Shown here piece after piece: positions 12,723 to 25,000 of a stretch of DNA of 64,000 bases. The stretch is from contig CM061248.1 in assembly GCA_022605425.2 (NCBI GenBank), forward strand, positions 930,001 to 994,000, read 5' to 3'. Made by a program: the position numbers and the translations under genes. This stretch comes from Hamiltosporidium tvaerminnensis. Lineage: Eukaryota; Microsporidia; Dubosqiidae. Each line of letters starts with the position of its first letter. The first letter of the stretch is position 1. Under the pieces are notes generated by a model. That model was not told where the DNA came from and ran no database searches. It worked only from the letters and a program-made list of their open reading frames with translations.

Positions 12723-15105
12723 TTAAGGGAAATTATATATAAATTCGGAATCTAGGTATGCATTAACTTCATTTAATCTTTCACTTCGAATTGGTTTCAT
12801 TAAGACGAATTCTGTATTCTTAAAGTTTTTTCTACGAATGTTTTGAACAATTTTATAATCAATTGTATCTAAAGCAATAGATAAACTTAATAAATTTTTG
12901 TAAGATCCCAAAAGATGGATGTCCTCAGGCGTAATTCCAGTACGATGTATCGTTATAGAAATTACTGTATCGAATAAATTAAAATTCTCGAAAACTTTTT
13001 TAAAAGCTATTCTTTCTGTTAAGCCGTAAAAATTTATATCAACAAATTTTAGTTTGTTCATTTTTGGAAAAAATTGAAAATCGATTTCTGTAAATTGATA
13101 GAAAGTTAAAAATATCGAGTTAAGTCTTGAAAAATCATAAATTTTAGATAAAAAATAAAGAAACTTTTTCATTTGATCATTCATATACGATGATGATTCT
13201 CAATTCAAATGTTTTAAAAATATCTTTTCGGTCATATTTTTACTAAAAAAATCAAGAAGGTTGTTATACGGCTTTCTCGAAGCTAATTTTTTCTAATTAA
13301 AATGTGTCTTTTCTATTTTATATTAAGAAACACATTTAAACTTTAAAAAATACTTAAAAGTCTCGATTCGATACAAAATTTAGAATTAGAAAGAATTAAA
13401 GTCTTTGGATTGAAATTTAAAGTATAATTTCTATCAAACAATTTTTCGTTGTAGGAACACTCGAAATTCTTTATTTCGATGGAAAATAATGAAGTTGTTT
13501 CAAAAATATATATCAGTAACTCATTAGATACTATTATATTTTCAAAATATATATGCTTTAGAGTTTACAATATCTTAAAGCGACATAAACTTGGCTATCA
13601 AGTTTTTGTGAATATAATGACTCGAGCATATAAATCTTAATTTTTTTAGTATTCATCCATTCAAAACGGAATATATCGTAACAATATCTAAGAAAATCGC
13701 CGTAGAAATACCTATAATATACACTTATAAATGGAGTTTGGTTTAGAGGAATGCCTTTTAAATATCCATCAATTTTGCAATACATAGGAAAAAACAAAAG
13801 GTTATTTGGCATACATTTCAATATACCCGGATCACTATTATCATAAATATAGTCTGATGAAACAACTTTATATGATGTATTTAAATTCTCAGAACAGAAA
13901 TCTATTAAAAATCGCAAAGTATTAAAATCGATTTTACGTGTTTTTATTGAAATTTTTACCATGTTTTTGTAAGACACCAATATCTCTTTTAATTCCTCCA
14001 AGGTGAAATCAAATTCAAACTTCAAAACTTTTAGGTTTTTAAAAATTTATAATTTTTCATTTTTAAAAGTAGTTTTGTCGCATTTTTTATTGAATGGATA
14101 TAAAATATTTCCGAAGGAAGCTTTGCACCAGAAACAATTTCAAAAATACTTCTAAGTGTTTCTTCTAATGCAAATGCAAAGTAAATAAAATCTATTCGTG
14201 TGATTTTAAGTAAAAAACCCAAATATTACGTAGAAGATATGAGGTCATCAACTTCGATAATTTTTTTTCGTTAAAATCATTTAATCGTAAACAAATTTTA
14301 TTTCTTTGAAGCATTTTGTTTTTTTCCTGATAAAAAACAGAACCTTCAATCTTGAAAACATGTTATCTTGGTTTCTTTTAAAACAAGATAGTGCTTGGTC
14401 CTGTTTTTTATTAAAATAAACCAATTCCATGAAAAATACCAATAAATCTCTCGATAATGATCGCTTTGTATCATGGAGAAGATAATTATAATAACTTTCA
14501 TTTAAATAAAAACCAAAAGACAATGTATTCAGGCATATACAAGAATTCTTAGCAATTCTTTAATAAATAGATCTCTCTGCTTAGATTTTTTAATATCTAA
14601 TATAGTAATAATTCTTAAGATTTCCAGAAAAGCCTTAATCGTTATTTGATTAGTAAGAATATTCGATTTCTTTACCAATTCAAGGAAAAGAAGAAAATTT
14701 GAGCTTGAAATATTTTTTATAAACACTCTAAAAGTTGTTTTTTCTCTATCAAATAAGGATTTTAAAAGTGTATAATTGAGTAGCATATTTTTCGTGTATG
14801 GCATTGCTATAATATCTGGATTATAATATTTTGTTGTTCCAAACTTACGTTCCTGGGATAATATGTTGTTTTGAAACAATATAATTTTCTTATACTCATT
14901 GAAATATTCTATATTTTCACTGTTAAACATATTTTCGATAGTATGAGCGCTTTTTATTAGATTTGAAATACTGTTCTCTTCGTTTATAATATAAAATGAT
15001 ACGCTTGTAAGAGAAGCTATGAGCACACATGTAGTAAAAAGATAAAATATAGAGGAAAGGAATTGCAGTAAGACATTTTTTATGTTGAATGTATATGGGT
15101 TTCAT
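12723..15105 (-). pseudogene. LRR-like family member B, multiply frameshifted
   Basis: Minus-strand fragments in order: signal-like N-terminus split between two frames (15105 to about 15010), 15026-14529, 14523-14281, 14222-14031, 14025-13558 and 13184-12723. Successive fragments alternate mainly between two frames, indicating several small indels. The fragment FRVFIKNISSSNFLLFLELV...KAFLEILRIITI...LFIKELLRILVY aligns with the corresponding parts of members A and C, which defines the family. The distal fragments show leucine-spaced segments (FNLFDTVISITIHRTGI, LGSYKNLLSLSIAL) typical of irregular leucine-rich repeats. Retroelement copy 2 sits about 55 bp upstream of the N-terminus on the same strand and would separate the gene from any promoter. 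Function unknown; the family looks secreted. Confidence 0.6.
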
Positions 15106-15147
15106 GTAATTAATAAGTTAATTACTGAAAAAATATATCAGTTTTTA

Positions 15148-15160
15148 TTTATTAATTAAT
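15148..15160. repeat. Candidate target-site duplication of copy 2 (3' side)
   Basis: The 13-bp string TTTATTAATTAAT here is repeated at 18966-18978 on the other side of the element. It is AT-only, so chance matching is possible. Confidence 0.4.
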
Positions 15161-18100
15161 TTATTTAATAAAATTCTGGGTTAAAATATTTTAACATTTT
15201 TATATGTTTTCTTCTACCTCTTTAACCACTATTGTTTCTTCTTCCAAATCCGACTCTTCATTTATGTTATTGGTCGGTTCCTCCAGAGTGGTTCCTCCTT
15301 GTGAAATAAGGGGTGTATTATTTTTTGGTTTTAAAATTTTAACACCATCTTCCTCTCTTTTCGCTTCTTTTAAAGGGGGTATTGGTTCCTCATGCATCTC
15401 TGATCTCATAATAACACCCATTGACGCTCTCTCCCAGCTCTCTTCGGCATTTAGTCCTGACTCAAGTCCTCTTCGTCGATCAAAGGAAATTGTTTCGACT
15501 GTTTTCTTAAGTACTATATACTGAATGTATGCCTCTACATTCATGGGTATTTCTAGTCTTTTAAGATGAGATTTATGGTATTTTGTCACAATACCGTCCC
15601 AGGTCATCACATAAGGGATTATCTCAACACTACACCTATAAATAAGACCCAACTCATTGGCTAGCAGGTCATACTTCCTAAGTTTTTTCAGTTTCAACTA
15701 TTTGAAGTGAATCTTGGGAAGTGATTCCTACTTCAATGAGTGTTATCTTATTCTTCTTCTTATCTAAAATAAATATGTCCGGTCTGTTATTCCGAATTTT
15801 AACATCAGTTTTAATTCTGGTGTCCACTCTTATCTCTGCATACTCATTATCAAGAATTTCTTGAACTGAGTGGCTCCTTATTCGTTTTGAAGACTTAAAC
15901 TTATATCTATTTAGAAGAAGAAGGTGTAGGCATCTGACCACTTCATTATGCCGTCTAGTGTAATCATGGCCTAGCATTTTTTCGCATCTAGTTGCTAGAT
16001 GATCCACAGTCTTACCAGACTTCCCGCAATGTTGACACACACCATCTGCTCCCCAGAATACATTTCTATCCTGGATATAGCAGAACACAGCTTCATTTCG
16101 TGGCCTAATATTTCCTCTCTTTAGCCACCTTGAAGAGTCACTAACACTCACAAGCTCATTTTTTCTTGCATTATATAACTTTGAATGGAGTTTTCGTTTT
16201 TCTATTTCGTTATATAGTTTTGCAAGTTGAGCTTCTTCTAAACTTTTCTTAGTGACTTCTTCTACCAACCTGTACTTTACTTTTAAGAAGCCTTTTATTA
16301 GTGCAAGATGGGTTTTATTATTATTCTCCACCTTGAGGATTGCTGCTCGTCTAGTTGATATTTCTTTACTTTTTTCCAGACAATCCAAGAGTTGCAGAAG
16401 CATATGTTCGCTTCTCAACTCAACACTATGTAGGCCTCTTCCAAGTTCTGTTCTAGGAAGATACAACCGCTCTTTACATCCTGGGCGGAGATGTATCTTA
16501 TTTTTAACCAACACCGCACGCACTGCATCATCTAACTTAGAGAAGTCAGCCGGTTCAAGTCGAAGTACTCCTATGTGGTAGTTGATTAACGATATCGCAT
16601 GTTGATTGATTGCAGAAAATAAATTTTTTGCGTTTAATCTAGTGTGACAAAGTCTTTCAACTCTTGATATAAGTTTGCTCTGTACTTCTTCAAATGAGCT
16701 ACGTGTTGGGATTCCTCTGCTATCTTCTATTATTCCTAAATATTTGTAAACACTAACACCTTCTAGAAGAGTAGCAGTATCTTCACAACACGTATCATTT
16801 GTGGCTGACTTCTCTTTGTTAATCTCTAACCTAATCACCTTTAAAAATTCCTTTGCCTCGTCTGTTATAGTACTCAATGTGGAGCTGTCTTTTGCAAGGA
16901 GCTTAAAATCATCAATAAAAAGAGATGATTAGTAGAATGGGATTCTGCATCTGTTTGTACTGTCACTTTTGTGTATTTTTCATTAAGCTTTCGGCTTAAT
17001 GGATCCATACACAACACAAATAACAAAGGTGACAGACTATCTCCTTGTAGAATCCCTCTATCAATCTTCTTGCTCATGATTTTTTCAGGCCCTACTGATA
17101 TATCAATTTTCCATTTTGATATAATTACCTTAATAAATTTCAGGATCCAATCAGGTAAATTAAGGTTTTCAATGCATTGAGTTAAATAAGCATGATCTAT
17201 TGAATCATAAGCTTTTTTAACATCAATCCATGTTGCCTTAAGATTATTTCCATACTCTTTATTTAAGGCAATATTCAGTAGAGCCTGCTCTTTCGCTCCC
17301 TGCACACCTCTTACCGCCCCTAGTTGGTTCTCTGCAAGCAACCCTCGCCTTTCCACTTCAAGTTGAACGACTTTCGTTACACACTTTGTCGTTAACTTAT
17401 AGAGGTTGGACATACAAGTGATTGGCCTGTAGTCAGAGCCTCTTCGTGGAATTCCTTTCGGTATCAAATACGTAAGCCCGCAGTAAAACCAATCAGCTTG
17501 AGGTGTTCCTTCTAAACATATAACTTTCACAATATCATAAAGATATTTGTGAAGAGTTGTAAGTTTCTTAATGAAAAAATTGTAAATACCATCAATTCCA
17601 GCAGCTTTCCAATTAGGGAGCCAATTAATGATATTCACAAATTCATCAAGTGAAGGAAACGTGGTCGGATGATTATCTGATACAAATGGAATCAAATAAT
17701 CATCGTACGTGACTGTGTTCTCATTTTTGTTCCACATTGTAGACCAAAAATTCACAATTTCATCACGGCTAACCACATGCTCGGATTCCACACGCTCGGA
17801 TAACCCACGATAAAATCGACCTCGGAAAAGCTCAAACATACGATTCTCTTTTCGGAATTGCTTCCTACTTTCATGCATCGTAATTTTTTTCTCGTAAACA
17901 TTCAAAGACTCATTCTTCTTAACTAAAGCCTCAGAAAGATCAGTTACGCTGCTCAAGTTTAAATTAAACTCTCGCATGATTTTCTTAAGGCTCTTCGTTT
18001 CCGAAGTGGAGAGCTTTTCCTGCTTACGAGCTTTCTCGAGGAGATCTTTGGAAAGTACTAACTTAGAAATTTTACTTTCTATGTGTTCCTTCCAAGCGGA

Positions 18101-18965
18101 TCTAGGCTTCTCTTTACGTGTTGCCTCGTCATAGCATACCTGCGCAGCTTGCATGATATACGCGGCTTCCGTAATTGACTCAGGTACATGAGCTCCTGCA
18201 TATTCACCGACTACTCGATTTATGAGATCCAGAACTTTACTATCAACCAATTCATTTGGATGTTTTCTAGTTCGGACCACCACTTTTCCAATTTCGTTCT
18301 CAGAGATTTCTTTGATTTTACTCAAGAATTTATCTCTCAGGTTTATGTACTCCGTGGTGTCGGTCAAGGTGCATGTATCAGCGAGACAAGTGGCGATTCT
18401 ACGTCGCTCTCCATTCTCTTCTGATTTTACATCCTTTCCCATCTCACTTTGTGCCAATTTTTTTAACACTTCGAGAGTTTCAGTGCAGCCGAATTTCTCA
18501 TTATAGTACCTGTGAAGCTCTGTCCAGCCATTTCTTGGCATTCTTTCAAACCTTGTCTGTACTGCAAAAAAAACAATTCAAGGCCATTCCTTCGGGTCGG
18601 CTGTTACGGAATCGAATATCGTCCGCAATGCCATTAGCCTGTTACCTTCCGGAATAGCTAGAGTACAGGGGCTTGTCATGTCGTACGATGGCTCGCACGC
18701 AGAGACTTCAACCGAAGAGGGAACTGGTGCGTTAGGCGAAGGTAAGGTGTCAAGCCCACTATTTTGCATTTTACAGCATGTTTGGCTTGGTGGTGGAGGT
18801 GTTATTGTTGTGTAGGAGGAGGAAGGTAGGGGAATCGCCGGTGGGTGTAGCTTACATTTTTGTATCTCACTATCACTCTTTTTCACCTCATCAGCGTCGT
18901 TTGCAGCCTTTATTTTGGTATTATTCGATATTTCGCTGCTAACATTTTTCTTTCTACCCATTAAT
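15161..18965 (-). mobile_element. REL-endonuclease non-LTR retrotransposon, copy 2 (near full length)
   Basis: About 3.8 kb, one long ORF design, no LTRs, no terminal inverted repeats. The 3' UTR is only about 35-40 nt and ends in the shared terminus AACCCAGAATTTTATTAAAT, with no poly(A). The 5' end lies within a few bases of the ATG. Domain order (RT, CCHC zinc knuckle, restriction-like endonuclease) places it in the early-branching non-LTR group with a C-terminal REL endonuclease (R2, CRE, NeSL and relatives); many of these are target-specific, but no common target is evident here. It forms a head-to-head inverted pair with copy 3. Confidence 0.9.
15200..18961 (-). pseudogene. Retrotransposon polyprotein, copy 2 (RT plus REL endonuclease), three lesions
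   Basis: Conceptual length about 1,250 codons starting MGRKKNVSSEIS. Residues 1-140: polar, proline-rich (ITPPPPSQT), no clear zinc finger. RT domain on the minus strand: KAAGIDGI (about 17590-17625), DYRPITCMSN (about 17400-17440), motif A IDVKKAYDSID (17194-17232), motif B GILQGDSLSPLLF (17020-17055), motif C expected near 16906-16920. Then a thumb, the CCHC knuckle CQHCGKSGKTVDHLATRC (about 15984-16040), REL endonuclease PDIFILDKKKNKITLIEVG (about 15738-15790) and an acidic tail ending VKEVEENI. Lesions: a CGA-to-TGA nonsense after DPKEWP (18578-18580, copy 3 has R); a one-base deletion in the A5/T5 run at 16917-16921 that throws FIDD out of frame (shared with copy 3); and a one-base insertion in the T6 run near 15681-15686. 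Few lesions, so a young copy. Confidence 0.88.
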
Positions 18966-18978
18966 TTTATTAATTAAT
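18966..18978. repeat. Candidate target-site duplication of copy 2 (5' side)
   Basis: TTTATTAATTAAT, matching 15148-15160. If genuine, the element's 5' UTR is only 4 nt. Confidence 0.4.
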
Positions 18979-19939
18979 AATATTAATTAAATATGGCGGA
19001 AGGAAATACTATATGTTTTAAAACGTATGTTATATTAAAAAATAATTTAATATGGATCACAAAGGTCGTGACTAATCAAGATCCAAAGCTTAAGTTTGTA
19101 ACTTGGGCCAATAAAGAGATTATTTTTCTTGTGATAGACCAAGCTTAATCATTTGCGTAAATTTTTTTTTATTATAGTTAGAACATAACCTCTCTTTTAA
19201 TTTAAAAAAACGGCGTGAGGCATTAAAGCCATTAACTTCTATAATATGAGCAAATAGAAGGAAAATACTAAAAAATAAAGAAAATGAATTATAACATCTA
19301 TTTTTCGAACGCAACAACAATAAACAAAGTATGAAAGGTGAGAAAATTGAACCAGGTATTGAAGAAGACAACGTTTCGAAAAAAAAGAGGTTCTCTAAAT
19401 CGAAAAAAGACACAATAAATTTGAAGACTGCATTCAAAATAATTTTAATTAAATAATTGTTCTAAAGAATAATAGAATTATGATAAATATTGTTTCAAAA
19501 AAATTTAAAAGAAATTTTTGTCGATTTTATATTAAAAATTACATTTTTATTATAAAAAACTATTTGATTATGAGCATCGTGAAATCGACAACTAGAATTT
19601 TTATTATATAATTTAAGAATCAATCGAATTAATTAATTTAATTAAGTTTAAAAGAAAATATTTTTTCATCAAAAAAATATAACAAATAATGTGTATATAT
19701 TGTTGATTTTTTCTAGTAAAATTTATAATTATAAAAGAAGTTAAAATTTTTTTTGAATCAATAATTACAAACCCAATTCAGCAATAATTTTTAAAAAATA
19801 GATCGCTTTTTAAATTCTAAATTATATTGCAATCATAAAAAATATTAATTCTTATCAAGTAGATTAAAGGTAAGCTTTTTGGGCTTAACTTATATAATAT
19901 AAAAAAAGCTTTTGATTATGAATAAAAATACGATCTTAA

Positions 19940-20353
19940 ATGTCCCAATGTCGAATGAAAGCTATAGAATGGAATCAATCAGAAATCAAAACAACAAATA
20001 GATATATTTTCGCTCACTATATTCTTACAAACAACGGCGTATCTGCTAATACTTCTTCTCACAACCAACAGGCGTTAAGTGAAAGATCTCAAAACCAAAA
20101 CTGTAATATGGATAACAACCTATGTAATTTTAATCTAGAATTGCAACATGCGAATCGACATAATAGTTCGTATTTTAACCTGGAATTTAAATATATTTTT
20201 AAGCTTTTCCTTCGGAATACCCTTTTAATGCTTTTATCCGCCACTTCGGTATTTAAAAATGTTTTCATTACACTTTTCTTGCTTTATTATTTAGTTTTTA
20301 TATATATATTTTACAAATATATAAAAGGAATTAATAATATAGATATCTTTTGA
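19940..20353 (+). CDS. Hypothetical 137-aa protein with C-terminal membrane segments
   Basis: ATG-started ORF. Residues 1-80 are polar and protein-like (MSQCRMKAIEWNQSEIK, SNTSSHNQQALSERSQNQN-type N/S/Q-rich region). Residues about 85-130 contain two hydrophobic stretches (FKLFLRNTLLMLLSATSVF and FITLFLLYYLVFIYIFYKY), so a tail-anchored or two-span membrane protein is conceivable. No family recognised, and none of the CC(C)TT elements seen at other starts in this window is present upstream. It lies alone between two retroelement copies. Confidence 0.4.
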   Translation: MSQCRMKAIEWNQSEIKTTNRYIFAHYILTNNGVSANTSSHNQQALSERSQNQNCNMDNNLCNFNLELQHANRHNSSYFNLEFKYIFKLFLRNTLLMLLSATSVFKNVFITLFLLYYLVFIYIFYKYIKGINNIDIF

Positions 20354-21298
20354 TCGGTTTTTGGATTTTTTTTTATTTTAGCAAATGTTTTTTTAGTGCA
20401 AATAGTTATATAGGCTGTATTAGAGAATATATTTATGTTATGGCACAAAAAAGTTTGTAGGTTTGATATTTATTGATATTTTAAAAAATAGTACCAAATA
20501 TTATATATAAAATGTAATATCTTAAAAATGTATAGCTCTTGAATTATTTATTAAATTTTTCTTCAAAGATTTGGTCTTTGGACACAAAAAATGTTTTGAA
20601 ATCCATTTTTCCTCAAAATATATTTGATAGCTTAAACTTAAATCGAATTATAAATATCTATCATAAACATGGTAGATATTTTTTTATCATTTTCAGTCTT
20701 TAAAAAAATGATATTTGAATGTGAAAATTGTAATTTAATGTTTTGAATCCGAGGTTTTATTCAGTTATTTTCTACGTTTTTCTAGTTTTTCTTACAATTA
20801 ATATGCATTTATGATGTCCTATTAAAATGTTTGTGTCATATGTCTTCTATTTAAAGTCATATTTCCTGCATATTATGGTATATTTCATATAGTTATCGTT
20901 TATAAAATGGTAGATTATATCATTTATTCTCTCTTAAATCGAATAGATGTATTTTAATTTTGTTTGTTTAAGTTGCAATTCATACAAACTTTTCTTGATA
21001 ATTAAAAATACTTTGATTTTTTTTTTAAAAATACATTAAAAACATTTTTTTGACGCTAGGTATGAATAAAATATCTTTAATCACAATATTATACCTTAAT
21101 GATAAATCAATTAGAATATTTTTTTTCTATTATTTTTATTCAGGTTGCTCTAAGAATATTTTACGCTTTTTGTATATTTTACGGTCGATTTGAATAATCA
21201 AGGCATTTTAATAGATTTGAGAAAATTATGGTTTTTTCTATTTTCGATTAAATTTACGATGCCACGATCTATTTTCACGCTTTGATAAATATACATAA

Positions 21299-21430
21299 AT
21301 TCGGCAAGGTGTGTCTACCACCATTCTAAACGACTAATCTCAAAAATTATCGGCCTGTCTATTGTATGACTCGCACTTCAAGATGTTTACGATTGTTTAA
21401 GCTCTTTCTTTATAGAGTTTTTGCTAGCCA
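21299..21430 (+). pseudogene. Possible reverse-transcriptase fragment
   Basis: A short GC-richer patch translates as TNLKNYRPVYCMT followed by CLRLFKLFLYRVFA, resembling RT motif 2 of non-LTR elements (…NYRPITCMS..YKL…) with the spacing of the main element's DYRPITCMSNLYKL. It is too short to place; no other RT motif was found next to it. Confidence 0.25.
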
Positions 21431-22016
21431 AAATTATTTTTGAGTTCTTTTTTTTTATATTATTAGTTATTTTCCAAAATAATATAATAAAGAGTGGATT
21501 TTAATCGTTATTACTCTCTTGAACGAAAATCTAATTATTTGTGCTCATTAAAGTTCATAATAGGTGAATTTTCACAAACAAGACGTCAAATTTGGGACTA
21601 TTCATGCTTCGCAGTCAATGCCATGTCTCCCGCTTAATTACATTTTTAAATATTCCCCTAGCGTTATTAAAGTAACTGGTCGTTATTATAGATCCCAAAT
21701 GGTAATTGTGAACGTAACATATATTACACTTTTATGCTAGAAATCTAAATATTTTATCCAATAGTTCTATGTTCGTACTAAATATTCACTGAATTTTAAA
21801 TTAATGTATTTTAAGACATAAATTGGATCTATAATACAAAAAACATGTGTTTAAAACGCCCAGATACACATAAAATTATCAAAGGTTATAAAATATGGCT
21901 ATAAAGCAAAAGATTAAAAATCGCATTTTTTGTAGCTTTTAATTCCTTTTGCAAAAAAAATATGTTTATAAATTCCGAATATATTTTTTTCGTTTATTTT
22001 GAGTATGTTTTTTATC

Positions 22017-22024
22017 TATATTCA
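22017..22024. repeat. Target-site duplication of copy 3 (5' side)
   Basis: TATATTCA, repeated exactly at 25835-25842 immediately after the element's 3' terminus. Confidence 0.6.
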
Positions 22025-25000
22025 TAAAAGCAAAATGGGTAGAAAGAAAAATGTTAGCAGCGAAATATCGAAAAATACCAAAATAAAGGCTGCAAACGAC
22101 GCTGATGAGGTGAAGAAGAGTGGTAGTGAGGTCCAAAAATGTAAGCTACACCCACCGGCGATTTCCCTACCTTCCTCCTCCTACACAACAATAACACCTC
22201 CACCACCAAGCCAAACATGCAGTAAAATGCAAAATAGTGGGCTTGACACCTTACCCTCGCCTAATGCACCAGTTCCCTCTTCGGTTGAAGTCTCTGCGTG
22301 CGAGCCATCGTACGACATGACAAACCCCTGTACTCTAGCTATTCCGGAAGGTAACAGGCTAATGGCATTGCGGACGATATTCGATTCCGTAACAGCCGAC
22401 CCGAAGGAATGGCCTCGAATTGTTTTTTTTGCAGTACAGACAAGGTTTGAAAGAATGCCAAGAAATGGCTGGACAGAGCTTCACAGGTACTATAATGAGA
22501 AATTCGGCTGCACTGAAACTCTCGAAGTGTTAAAAAAATTGGCGCAAAGTGAGATGGGAAAGGAAGTAAAATCAGAAGAGAATAGAGAGCGACGTAGAAT
22601 CGCCACTTGTCTCGCTGATACATGCACCTTGACCGACACCACGGAGTACATAAACCTGAGAGATAAATTCTTGAGTAAAATCAAAGAAATCTCGGAGAAC
22701 GAAATTGGAAAAGTGGTGGTCCGAACTAGAAAACATCCAAATGAATTGGTTGATAGTAAAGTTCTGGATCTCATTAACCGAGTAGTCTATGAATATGCCG
22801 GAGTTCATGTACCTGAGTCAATTACGGAAGCCGCGTATATCATGCAAGCTGCGCAGGTATGCTATGACGAGGCAACACGTAAAGAGAAGCCTAGATCCGA
22901 TTGGAAGGAAAACATAGAAAGTAAAATTTCTAAGTGTGTACTTTCCAAAGATCTTCTCGAGAAGGCTCGTAAGCAGGAAAAGCTCTCCACTTCGGAAACG
23001 AAGAGCCTTAAGAAAATCATGCGAGAGTTTAATTTAAACTTGAGCAGTGTAACTGATCTTTCTGAAGCTTTAGTTAAGAAGAATGAGTCTTTGAATGTTT
23101 ACGAGAAAAAAATTACGATGCATGAAAGTAGGAAGCAATTCCGAAAAGAGAATCGTATGTTTGTGCTTTTCCGAGGTCGATTTTATCGTGGGTTATCTGA
23201 GAGTGTGGAATCCGAGCATGTGGTTAGTCGTGATGAAATTGTGAGTTTTTGGTCTACAATGTGGAACAAAAATGATGACACAGTCACGTATGATGATTAT
23301 TTGATTCCATTTGTATCAGATAATCATCCGACCACGTTTCCTTCACTTGATGAATTTGTAAATATCATTAATTGGCTTCCCAATTGGAAAGCTGCTGGAA
23401 TTGATGGTATTTACAATTTTTTCATTAAGAAACTTACAATTCTTCACAAATATATTTATGATATTGTGAAGGTCATATGTTTAGAAGAAACAACTCAAGC
23501 TGATTGGTTTTACTGCGGGCTTACGTATTTGATACCGAAAGGAATTCCACGAAGAGGCTCTGACTACAGGCCAATCACTTGTATGTCCAACCTCTATAAG
23601 TTAACGACAAAGTGTGTAACGAAAGTCGTTCAAATTGAAGTAGAAAGGCGAGGGTTGCTTGCAGAGAACCAATTAGGGGCGGTAAGAGGTATGCAGGGAG
23701 CGAAAGAGCAGGCTCTACTGAATATTGCTTTAAATAAAGAGTATGAAAATAATCTTAAGGCAACATGGATTGATGTTAAAAAAGCTTATGATTTAATAGA
23801 TCATGCTTATTTAACTCAATGCATTGAAAACCTTAATTTACCTGATTGGATCCTGAAATTTATCAAGGTAATTATATCAAAATGGAAAATTGATATATCA
23901 GTAGGGCCTGAAAAAATCATGAGCAAGAAGATTGATAGAGGGATTCTACAAGGAGATAGTCTGTCACCTTTGTTATTTGTGTTGTGTATGGATCCATTAA
24001 GCCGAAAGCTTAATGAAAAATACACAAAAGTGACAGTACAAACAGATGCAGAATCCCATTCTACTAATCATCTCTTTTTATTGATGATTTTAAGCTCCTT
24101 GCAAAAGACAGCTCCACATTGAGTACTATAACAGACGAGGCAAAGGAATTTTTAAAGGTGATTAGGTTAGAGATTAACAAAGAGAAGTCAGCCACAAATG
24201 ATACGTGTTGTGAAGATACTGCTACTCTTCTAGAAGGTGTTAGTGTTTACAAATATTTAGGAAAAATAGAAGATATTAGAGTAATCCCAACACGCAGCTC
24301 TTTTGAAGAAGTAAGGTGCTAATTTATATCAAGAGTTGAAAGACATTGTCACATTAGATTAATTTCAGAAAAAAAAAATTCAGCAATCAATCTACATGCG
24401 ATATGTTAATCAACTATCACATAAGAGTACTTCGATTTGAACCGGCTGACTTATTTAAGTTTAATGATGCAGTGCGTGTTTTGTTGGTGAATAATAAGAT
24501 ACATCTCCGCCCAGGATGTAAAGAGCGTTTTTATCTTCCTAGAACAGAACTTGGGAGAGGCCTACATAGTGTTGAGTTACGAAGCGAACATATGCTTCTG
24601 CAACTCTAGGATTGTCTGGAAAAAAGTAAAGAAATATACACTAGACGAGCAGCAATCCTCAAGGTGGAGAATAATAATAAAACCCATCTTGCACTAATAA
24701 AAGGCTTCTTAAAAGTAAAGTACAGGTTGGTAGAAGAAGTCACTAAGAAAAGTTTAGAAGAAGCTCAACTTGCAAAACTATATAACGAAATAGAAAAACG
24801 AAAACTCCATTCAAAGTTATATAATGCAAGAAAAAATGAGCTTGTGAGTGTTAGTGACTCTTCAAGATGGCTAAAGAGAGGAAATATTAGGCCACGAAAT
24901 TAAGCTGTGTTCTGCTATATCCAGGATAGAAATGTATTCTGGGGAGCAGATGGTGTGTGTCAACATTGCGGGAAGTCTGGTAAGACTGTAGATCATCTAG

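Larger units (their letters stand above)
18979..22016. other. Spacer between inverted retroelement copies
   Basis: Three kilobases of AT-rich DNA. It contains the 137-aa ORF at 19940-20353 and, near 21300-21430, a weak RT-like string (NLKNYRPVYCMT). The minus-strand 105-codon frame at 19120-19437 starts at TTG and is hydrophobic low complexity, so I do not call it. The last part (21930-22016) may belong to the older relic continued at 25.86 kb. Confidence 0.5.

Noticed and set aside
16252-16581. Long plus-strand ORFs inside retroelement copies (also near 18188-18657, 15204-15524 and 2288-2608)
   Set aside because: Antisense shadows of the retroelement coding frame.
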